Shown in pieces: positions 45,261 through 52,131 of a DNA stretch of 56,907 nt. The position numbers and the translations under genes are program-made. Numbering within the stretch: position 1 is the first letter of the stretch; each line of letters starts with the position of its first letter. The DNA comes from Phycisphaerae bacterium. Its GTDB lineage: Bacteria > Planctomycetota > Phycisphaerae > Phycisphaerales > SM1A02. The notes beneath the pieces were generated by a model. The model did no database searches. It was not told the origin of the DNA and saw only the letters and a program-made list of their open reading frames with translations. Location of the stretch: contig PAQN01000048.1 of NCBI GenBank assembly GCA_002709755.1, positions 32,646 to 89,552 of the forward strand. The letters are read 5' to 3'.

Positions 45261-47081
45261 TCAGACCTCGAACGGGAAGAAGATCGGAATCATCACAACG
45301 GCGCAGAGGGTGACCAGCACCAGAAGCGGCAGACCGAGCCGAAAGAAGTCCGTGAATCGATAACCACCCGGGCCATAGACCATCAGATTCGTCTGGTAGG
45401 CGATGGGTGTGAGGAAATTGCACCCCGCACCGGCCATGAGACCGAACACGAACGGATAAGGACTGAGTTCGAGGAGCTGTGCCATCGGCATGACGATCGA
45501 GAACATGATCGTGGCAGACCCGTAGTTCGTGACGAACTGAGCGAGGATCGCGGTCATGAGAATCGTGAGCAGAAGGGCCACATGAGGCGAATTGCCGAAC
45601 ATGCCCACCACCGACTGGAAAGACTCGGCGATCATCTCGGAGAGACCGGAGGAAGAGACCGCGGCGCCAAGTCCGATGGCGCCACCGATGGTCAGAAAGA
45701 CCTGCCAGTTGATGGAGGATCGTGCGAGACTTCCCGGAATGCAGCGTGTTCCGACCATGAGGATCGCGCACAACCAGACCGCAACCACCTTGTCGACCCA
45801 TCCGGTCACGAGAAGGGTGATCATCCCAAGCAGCAGAACGAGGGAGATCGCGGAACGGTTGTGTCTGACGGACCGAGCGTGAGGAACGTCGGAAACGAGG
45901 TAGAAGTCCGTGTTGTCCTGGTTTTTCTGGGAGAATCCGTGCGAGGTGTCCAGAAGAAGCGTGTCACCCGGACGCAGCTTCAGATCTCCGATCTTTCCTA
46001 TCAATCGCTCACCACTGCGATAGACCCCGATGATGGCGGCACGATAGGTGTTTCTGAAATCACATTCCTTGACGGTCATTCCGATGAACGGAGCATCGGC
46101 GGACACCACCGCCTCGACCAGAAGACTTTTCGCCCGAGGAAGACCCGAGTCGCCATCAGCGGGAACCAACCCACGAATCCTCGTCAGATCCACGACGGAA
46201 TCGAGGATGCCGGTGAAGAGAAGACGATCATTCTCCTGAAGGACCTGGTCTGGACCCACCGCATGAAGTTTCGAGGATTCCCTGTGGATGCCGAAGAGAT
46301 AGAGCCCTGGAAGGGCTCGCAAACCGGCATCTTCGATCGATTTTCCGATCAACGGCGATCCGGAGGGAATCATCATGGCGACTTCGTACTTTCGGGAATC
46401 CTCCGAATCGACCTTGATGGCGACCCGATCCGGAATCAGCCAACGACTCACGACGACGACGAACAAGGTGCCGAGAATCATGGCCGGAAGACCGGATGCC
46501 GTGACCCCCCAGAATTCTGCCTGACTGGAGAGGGGTGCGCCACCGAGTTCACGGAACCAGTCCGAATCCGAACTGGTGGACCAGGTGATGAAAAGCCCCA
46601 GAACGACCAGATTCGAAGCCGTGCCGATCTGGCTGAGCTGACCACCCAGAATCGCGGAGAACGAGAGGGGCATGTAGAGCTTCGATGGACTGAAACCGAT
46701 GCGCTTGCTCCAATCGGAAACGATCGGAAGGTACATCGCGACGATGGCGGTGGTGTTCATGAAGCCGCTCATGAGACTGACAGGAAGCATCATCCTGAGC
46801 TGTGCCATTCGAAGGGATTTCGGAGAACCAAGCAGAAGCTTCGCGATTCTGTCGACTGCGCCGGTTTCACGAAGACCGGCGGCGACCACGAACAGGCCGC
46901 CGATCATCAATGCGCCCGGGGAGATGAAACCCGCGAACGCGGTGGACGTGTCGAGAACTCCGCAGAGAAGAAGAAGGACGAGAGATCCGATGACGGCGAC
47001 ATCGGTGTTCACACGTGAGCTCATGAGAAAGCCCACGAGAACGACCAGAACACCAACCGTAATCCACATCTCGAAAGTCAT
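45261..47081 (-). CDS. SLC13/DASS-family permease with RCK-C domains, probable sulfate transporter
   Basis: A sodium-coupled anion transporter of the inner membrane. The product is 606 aa. It has two hydrophobic halves, each with a loop of the type SGFMNTTAIVAMYLP (about 115-130) and TNYGSATIMFSIVMP (near 520), which bind sodium and the anion. About 170 central residues form two TrkA-C (RCK-C) domains, as in bacterial sulfate permeases. Its place beside sat, cysC and a CysQ-like phosphatase makes sulfate the likely substrate. Confidence 0.88.
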   Translation of the reverse strand: MTFEMWITVGVLVVLVGFLMSSRVNTDVAVIGSLVLLLLCGVLDTSTAFAGFISPGALMIGGLFVVAAGLRETGAVDRIAKLLLGSPKSLRMAQLRMMLPVSLMSGFMNTTAIVAMYLPIVSDWSKRIGFSPSKLYMPLSFSAILGGQLSQIGTASNLVVLGLFITWSTSSDSDWFRELGGAPLSSQAEFWGVTASGLPAMILGTLFVVVVSRWLIPDRVAIKVDSEDSRKYEVAMMIPSGSPLIGKSIEDAGLRALPGLYLFGIHRESSKLHAVGPDQVLQENDRLLFTGILDSVVDLTRIRGLVPADGDSGLPRAKSLLVEAVVSADAPFIGMTVKECDFRNTYRAAIIGVYRSGERLIGKIGDLKLRPGDTLLLDTSHGFSQKNQDNTDFYLVSDVPHARSVRHNRSAISLVLLLGMITLLVTGWVDKVVAVWLCAILMVGTRCIPGSLARSSINWQVFLTIGGAIGLGAAVSSSGLSEMIAESFQSVVGMFGNSPHVALLLTILMTAILAQFVTNYGSATIMFSIVMPMAQLLELSPYPFVFGLMAGAGCNFLTPIAYQTNLMVYGPGGYRFTDFFRLGLPLLVLVTLCAVVMIPIFFPFEV

Positions 47082-47117
47082 TGCAAGATATTCCGGTTCA
47101 AAGGGTGACTGAAGAGG

Positions 47118-48149
47118 TCAACTGAGACCTGTTTCGGAGATTCGGTCGATGATTCGTTCATGAGCCGCTGGAACCGCGCAGATGACCCCTCTGTTCTTCT
47201 CAAGGCCGCACCCATGTGAGAAATCGAGCTCGCGACCGTGAATGTCGGAGACGATGGCCCCTGATTCGGAAGCGACAAGCGCTCCGGCTGCATGATCCCA
47301 GATTCGCTCGACATAACCGGGCCGGGTCGGAAGTCGCAGGTAGGCGTCAGCCGCTCCCGAGGCGACCACCGCATATTTCGTCTGGCTGTCGAGTCGTACG
47401 GCTTCGTGACCGGAGAATATCTCCACGATGCGCGCACTCGCGTCATGGGAACTGTGACCGGATTCGACTGATTCACACGTTCGAAGGATCGAATCCGAAC
47501 TCCAGTCGGCGACCTGAAGCCTGGACACCTGTTCCGGTTGATCGATCGACCAGCCATGAGCGCCTCCACCCCGCGTGGCCAGGCAGATCGATCCGGGGGG
47601 TCGAACGGTCGCACCACTAGGATCGAGATGCATGCCCCAGTGGGACAGACCCAGAACACCCATTTCCACGACACCGTCGGAGATCAGTGCGAGAGCCAGA
47701 GCGAACTGACCGCCCCTGAGAAAACCCTTGGTTCCGTCGATGGGATCCAGAGTCCAGAAGCGACCCGTGGAGCCGCCTTCATGATTTCCGGAATCGATCG
47801 CCTCGAGAATGTCGTCGGCATCGGCGTCGGGAATGACGGAGCGAACGGCCTCGTGAACCTGAGCGAGAAGATGTTCATCGGTTCGCAGCCGAGAAGCATC
47901 CTCTTCACCGACCATGTCGGTGACGCAACAGTCACGAAGCCTGAGTCCGACGATGGCCTGAACCGCGAAATCCGCGACCGTGACGGGACTCTTGTCATCC
48001 TTGGAGACAGAGCCGACGGATGCGAGATCACGTGCGAGTCGTTCGGCAACCCCACTGGCTTCGGTGATCATCGCGCAGGCTGAATCTGAAAGGGACTTGA
48101 GCTCTTCATTCGACATGTCTGACCAATCAAAGCTGGGTGTCTCGACCAT
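47118..48149 (-). CDS. cysQ: 3'(2'),5'-bisphosphate nucleotidase (CysQ/HAL2-like)
   Basis: Hydrolyses PAP, the by-product of sulfotransfer, to AMP and so keeps sulfotransferases active. The product is about 343 aa. Motifs of the inositol-monophosphatase superfamily are KSPVTVADFAVQ (about 53-64), GEED (81-84), and DPIDGTKGF (135-143), plus the C-terminal WDHAAGALVASESGA. The HAL2-type spacing fits PAP phosphatase better than inositol phosphatase. The start is uncertain: ATG at 48149 is used; ATG at 48239 or 48116 is possible. It precedes the permease by 36 bases. Confidence 0.85.
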   Translation of the reverse strand: MVETPSFDWSDMSNEELKSLSDSACAMITEASGVAERLARDLASVGSVSKDDKSPVTVADFAVQAIVGLRLRDCCVTDMVGEEDASRLRTDEHLLAQVHEAVRSVIPDADADDILEAIDSGNHEGGSTGRFWTLDPIDGTKGFLRGGQFALALALISDGVVEMGVLGLSHWGMHLDPSGATVRPPGSICLATRGGGAHGWSIDQPEQVSRLQVADWSSDSILRTCESVESGHSSHDASARIVEIFSGHEAVRLDSQTKYAVVASGAADAYLRLPTRPGYVERIWDHAAGALVASESGAIVSDIHGRELDFSHGCGLEKNRGVICAVPAAHERIIDRISETGLS

Positions 48150-48298
48150 CTCTGGTCGACAGTGGTGTGGAAACGATCGTCCGGGGCTGCCAGGAAAACG
48201 GTGATCAGGGCTTGCATCGACCAAAAACGTGCTATCCATTGATTTAACCCGGTATTTCCCGGGTCACCAGCACCGAACGGAAACATGCACGGGAACCG

Positions 48299-50899
48299 TC
48301 ATGAACGGGTTCGTTTCGCGAAGGTGGTTCCGAAAACATCACGTCTGGTCGGACATGCGAGTCCGGTAAGAAATCCGACCGTGAAACAGGTCGTGGTGCC
48401 GATCGCGGCGTAGAGCAGACCGTTCAACTCAGTGGTGTTCTTGACGAAGAGAAGGACTCCGACACTCGAAACCACGCCGGCGAAGGCGGCGATCGTGCCG
48501 GGTCTTTTCGTGAAGATGCCGAGCACGAACAGACCGCACAATCCACTGGCGAACAGACCAACGATCTCGAGCCACTGATCGAAGATGCTCTCAGCGGGAA
48601 AGAACGCGAGAAGAAGGGCCGCACCGGTTCCGATCACGCCAAGCAACACGGTGATGACTCGTGCCAGAAGGAGTTCCTGTGATGCGGAAGAAGCCCTCGA
48701 ACGAACGGGCATGAGACGACGATGGAAATCGTTGATCAAGGCGGTGGCGGAGGAGTTCATGCTCGAATCGAGACTGGACATCGCGGCTGCGAAGATTCCG
48801 GCCACCACGAGTCCGGACAGACCCGCGGGAATCTCGTTCACGAGGAACCAGGGAAGGATCTGATCCGTCTTGGCGAGAGGGGCGAGTCGTTCCGGGTTCG
48901 CGTCGTAGAAACCGAACAATGCCGAACCGAGTCCGAAGAAGAGCAGTGAAGCGGGGATGGCGACAAGCCCACCCAGCCAGATCGCCTTGCGAGCGGATGA
49001 CTCGTCTCTGGTGGTGAGATAACGTTGAACCACGGATTGATCGGAGGCGTATGGAATCAGGTTGATGAATATGCCACCGAGAATCACGACGGGAAGCGAA
49101 GCTCGAGTGAAATCCCAGTCGAGATCCGCGATGTGAAGTCGACCGGCCTGATCCGCCCGTTCGTACAACTCGATCATGCCGCCATCGACCCCGGAGATGC
49201 AGGCGATGATCACCAGAATCGCACCACCCAGAAGAACGATCGCCTGCAGGACATCCGACCAGATCACGGCCTCGATCCCCCCGAGAACCGTGTAGAGGAT
49301 GCACAGGACACCCATGAGAAGAATGCAGAGGGAGACATCGATGCCGGTGACGGCGGACAGGGCGATCGCAGGCAGATAGATCACGATCGCCATCCGGCCG
49401 AACTGAAAGAGAAGATATTGAGCGCTTCCGAACAGTCGGACGGGAAGTGAGAAACGGCGTTCAAGGTACTCGTAGGCGGTGACCACCTTCAGTCCACGGA
49501 AGAAGGGGAGAAAGAGCCATGCGACGACGGGCGCCATCGCGAAGATTCCGAGACTCTGGATGAAGAGAGTCCAGTCGGTGGAGTAACTCTTCGCGGGAAT
49601 CGCCATGAACGTGATCGCACTGAGTTGAGTGGCGAAGATGGAGATCCCCGCCGCCCACCAGGGAATGCGTCCACCACCGAAGAAGAAGTCATCCGTTCCG
49701 TTCTCACCTCGGGCGAAATGAATCCCAAGACCGACCATGATCGCCAGATACAGGCCCAGAACCGACCAGTCGAGGAGAGTGAATCCGGGGACGAAATAGG
49801 ATTTCGTGGCGAAGACCACCTTCGATGTGCGCAATCGAGGACGGATCTCACCACCAGCCATCAGGTAACCATCATCATGTGGCACCACCGTGACCGTCAC
49901 CGGAACCGATGAACCGGAACCGGGACGTGTCGTCCATTCATCGGTGAGGACGTGATAAGCGAGCGTGTCTTGACAAAATCCGGGGTGGTTCTCCCGAAGG
50001 GCACCGATGCGATCGACATTCGCCCCGTCATCCCCACCAAGGACGGCGAGATAGGACGCCCCGACCGAGAGCGCTGGAGACGGAGAAGCGCTCGCCGCTC
50101 TTGGAAGAGGACTCAGGGCCGACCAGTGTTCACCGGGATGCCCGTCGGGGTCGTACCGCCATGCCTCTTGAAGGTACTCGCGTCGATGATCACTCGCACC
50201 TTGTTCGTTCGAATCGAGCTTCCGCAGACGACACCCACCGAACACGTAGAGACTGCCGCCATGTGATCCTGCAGTCGCGAGGATGCGACCCTTCCCGCCT
50301 GGAATGGGATCATGTCGGATCCATGACGAATCAAGATCACTGACCCCGAGGGACAGAAGCTCGTCGCTGGCATGACCGGATGGATCGATCTGACCTCCTT
50401 GAAGATAGATCACATCACCGACGACGGCTCCGGCCGCGTAGGCAAGTGGAAAAGGCAGCGGCTCCAGTGACGTCAGGCGAAGTGAACCATCGATCCATTC
50501 GAGATGAACGACCTGATCGAGATGCCCGTCTGGGTGTGATCCTCCCATCCAGAGACCGGACCCATCAGGAAGTGAGACGGAGACGCCGTAGGCGCATGGA
50601 CGAGAGAGGGTGACCTCGCATTCCCGCCAGGTCGCGTTCTCTTCGGAGAGATCGAGACTCAGGATTCGCCTGGACCAGCGTTTTCGAGAATCCCACCCCT
50701 CACCGTCGAAATAGGTCCCACCCCCGATGACGAGCCGACCCCCGACTTTCGAGGCGTAGGCGCCTCCGATGCCGTGATCCGGCAGATCCGGCAGGGAACT
50801 CCACTCGAACAATCCGGCCTCATCGGGGGTGTCGGCTTGAATGAGCGCGGTCGATTGAAATAGTGACAACAGGATGCATGCCAGTCGTGTTCTCAGCAT
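48299..50899 (-). CDS. Kelch (mutarotase-like) / sodium:solute symporter fusion
   Basis: Combines an extracytoplasmic sugar-epimerising or -binding domain with uptake. The product is 866 aa. A signal sequence (about 5-22) is followed by six kelch-type blades (about 30-360; GGAYASKVGGRLVIGGGTYF is the first), similar to NanM, the N-acetylneuraminate epimerase. About 14 hydrophobic segments of the SSS family then run from about residue 375, with GGGRIPWWAAGISIFATQLSAITFMAIPAK around 410-440 (described by position) as the sodium-site region. Fusions of this kind are known in planctomycetes. The natural substrate may be sialic acid or another sugar. It is divergent from the riboswitch-controlled gene. 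Confidence 0.85.
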   Translation of the reverse strand: MLRTRLACILLSLFQSTALIQADTPDEAGLFEWSSLPDLPDHGIGGAYASKVGGRLVIGGGTYFDGEGWDSRKRWSRRILSLDLSEENATWRECEVTLSRPCAYGVSVSLPDGSGLWMGGSHPDGHLDQVVHLEWIDGSLRLTSLEPLPFPLAYAAGAVVGDVIYLQGGQIDPSGHASDELLSLGVSDLDSSWIRHDPIPGGKGRILATAGSHGGSLYVFGGCRLRKLDSNEQGASDHRREYLQEAWRYDPDGHPGEHWSALSPLPRAASASPSPALSVGASYLAVLGGDDGANVDRIGALRENHPGFCQDTLAYHVLTDEWTTRPGSGSSVPVTVTVVPHDDGYLMAGGEIRPRLRTSKVVFATKSYFVPGFTLLDWSVLGLYLAIMVGLGIHFARGENGTDDFFFGGGRIPWWAAGISIFATQLSAITFMAIPAKSYSTDWTLFIQSLGIFAMAPVVAWLFLPFFRGLKVVTAYEYLERRFSLPVRLFGSAQYLLFQFGRMAIVIYLPAIALSAVTGIDVSLCILLMGVLCILYTVLGGIEAVIWSDVLQAIVLLGGAILVIIACISGVDGGMIELYERADQAGRLHIADLDWDFTRASLPVVILGGIFINLIPYASDQSVVQRYLTTRDESSARKAIWLGGLVAIPASLLFFGLGSALFGFYDANPERLAPLAKTDQILPWFLVNEIPAGLSGLVVAGIFAAAMSSLDSSMNSSATALINDFHRRLMPVRSRASSASQELLLARVITVLLGVIGTGAALLLAFFPAESIFDQWLEIVGLFASGLCGLFVLGIFTKRPGTIAAFAGVVSSVGVLLFVKNTTELNGLLYAAIGTTTCFTVGFLTGLACPTRRDVFGTTFAKRTRS

Positions 50900-50917
50900 G
50901 AATCACATTGTGCCATA

Positions 50918-50946
50918 TTGCGACGCTTGGTTCATTTTGATAGGTT
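50918..50946 (+). promoter_or_regulatory. Candidate promoter upstream of the cobalamin riboswitch
   Basis: TTGCGA (50918-50923) and TAGGTT (50941-50946) are 17 bases apart and could form a weak sigma-70-type promoter 30 to 40 bases before the conserved riboswitch core. The -10 box is poor. It is the only candidate I could find in the region. Confidence 0.3.
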
Positions 50947-50972
50947 TTCGGCGTCGCGAGATGTTTTCGCGA

Positions 50973-51103
50973 TGAATCCCCTGAGGGAAGGAACGCGGTG
51001 CGAATCCGCGACGAACGCGTCACCGTGATCGTGCCACCTGGTGCGAAAGTCGGGTCTACCTTCAGGTCGATTCGGATTCAAACCGCTCCCGCGTTAGGAG
51101 TGG
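50973..51103 (+). ncRNA. Cobalamin riboswitch, short form
   Basis: Ligand-sensing leader of the next gene. CCTGA (50980-50984) pairs with TCAGG (51062-51066), enclosing the core: GGGAA (50985-50989), GGTGCGAATCC (50997-51007) with its stem CGCGG/CCGCG, a GAC/GTC stem closing L5, then CACCGTGA. A very short P6 arm (GTGCCAC) and AAGTCGGGTCTACC follow. The hairpin at 51083-51103 has loop CGCGTTA, whose CGCGTT (51090-51095) is exactly complementary to AACGCG in L5 (51014-51019). This is the L5-L13 kissing pair that defines cobalamin riboswitches. The short P6 points to the Cbl-II type. The last hairpin is 17 bases before the ribosome binding site, so translational control is likely. Confidence 0.88.
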
Positions 51104-51129
51104 ATGTTCTCAAAGCGAAAAGGATACAA

Positions 51130-51648
51130 ATGTATAAAGCAGTTTTTGTCGCCTGCATCGCAGGAGCGATGTCGTTTTCTGTGACTCATGCCGACGTGGT
51201 CGATTCGTTCGAGATCGGATCGGGTGCATCGACAAGCACCTTCCTGTTCCAGTTCACGAACGGCAACCAGTACCTGTACGAGGTCAGTTACGACGAGCCG
51301 ATGAGTGGTCAGGATGTGGTCGAATTCATCATGAACGAACAGGCTGGCTACTTCGTGGCCGACATCGTCAGCTACAGCTTCGGAGACGTGCTCAACGGTC
51401 TGGGAATCGGTGATGATTTCGACGAGGGATTCGGAACTCCACCGGACTACCTCGACTACTGGCACTACTGGACGAAGGATGATGTGGTGGACGAGTGGGA
51501 ATCGTCATTCGTGGGATTCGGAGACCGAACGGTGACGGATGGATCCTGGGATGGTTGGGTGTTCAATTCGAACGACGCACCGGTTCCGGCTGGTGCCAGC
51601 CTTATCACACTTTCATGCCTCGCCACGACGAGAAGACGAAGACGCTGA
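51130..51648 (+). CDS. Small secreted Trp/Tyr-rich protein under cobalamin riboswitch control
   Basis: A 172-aa exported protein that I cannot assign to a named family. It has a signal peptide (MYKAVFVACIAGAMSFSVTHA). The mature part contains an aromatic core: LDYWHYWTKDDVVDEWESSF and DGSWDGWVFNSND near residues 115-155, with many Asp. The C-terminus APVPAGASLITLSCLATTRRRRR (described here as a motif) is a Pro-containing element, a short hydrophobic helix and an Arg cluster, resembling a PEP-CTERM tail. The ATG at 51130 was chosen because AGGA lies five bases upstream and the signal peptide begins here; an in-frame GTG at 50998 would run through the riboswitch and is rejected. Riboswitch control implies a role in corrinoid binding, uptake or handling. 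Confidence 0.8.
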   Translation: MYKAVFVACIAGAMSFSVTHADVVDSFEIGSGASTSTFLFQFTNGNQYLYEVSYDEPMSGQDVVEFIMNEQAGYFVADIVSYSFGDVLNGLGIGDDFDEGFGTPPDYLDYWHYWTKDDVVDEWESSFVGFGDRTVTDGSWDGWVFNSNDAPVPAGASLITLSCLATTRRRRR

Positions 51649-51680
51649 GGACCGATCAAGAGGTCAAAGCAGATCAAATC

Positions 51681-51713
51681 GCAGGCATCCGGTTTCCATG
51701 ACCGGATGCCTGC
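51681..51713 (+). terminator. Hairpin between the riboswitch gene and the DCC gene
   Basis: A perfect 12-bp GC-rich stem with a nine-base loop lies 32 bases after the stop of the secreted protein. The tail ATATAATTCC is not a clear T run, so it is a strong hairpin but an atypical terminator. The following TATAAT (51715-51720) could be a -10 box for the next gene. Confidence 0.55.
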
Positions 51714-51726
51714 ATATAATTCCAAG

Positions 51727-52131
51727 GTGCTCGAACAAGGCCAGAAAATCATCTTCTTCGATGGTGAGTGCGCGATGTGCAGTCGGTTCGTTCGTTTCTG
51801 CCTGAGGAGGGACACGAGACGAAGACTGAGATACGCACCGATCGGCGGGACCACGTGGGACACTCTCATCGAGAGAGTCGCACCCGGAGAGAAGGAGACG
51901 ATTCATGTTCTCACCGACGAACGCCATCTGGTCAGAACCCCGGCGGTGATCGAGATACTCGGGGAGATCGGTGGTTTGTGGAGAATGATCGCCACCGTGT
52001 TGTGGATCATCCCACGCCCCATTCGAGACATCGGATATCGATTCATCGCCTGGAACCGTAAACGCCTCTCGAAGATCACCGGAACATGCACACTCCCAGA
52101 TCCGGATGGGCGCGCATGCATCCTTCCATGA
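51727..52131 (+). CDS. DCC family thiol-disulfide oxidoreductase (DUF393)
   Basis: A small thioredoxin-fold-like protein with a predicted redox role. The product is about 134 aa. The family motif is FFDGECAMCSRFV, with a DGxCxxC pair near the N-terminus. The ATG at 51706 lies inside the preceding hairpin and is less likely. The GTG at 51727 is seven bases after TATAAT and would make the mRNA leaderless. Its stop overlaps the S41 protease start (ATGA). The partner and substrate are unknown. Confidence 0.83.
   Translation: MLEQGQKIIFFDGECAMCSRFVRFCLRRDTRRRLRYAPIGGTTWDTLIERVAPGEKETIHVLTDERHLVRTPAVIEILGEIGGLWRMIATVLWIIPRPIRDIGYRFIAWNRKRLSKITGTCTLPDPDGRACILP

Noticed and set aside
45582-47018. 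Long plus-strand frame opposite the SLC13 permease
   Set aside because: Antisense shadow; very rich in charged residues and without any family signature, while the minus strand encodes a clear transporter.
50998-51129. Upstream GTG start for the riboswitch-controlled protein
   Set aside because: It lies in the riboswitch core and would place non-signal sequence before a clear signal peptide that begins at 51130.
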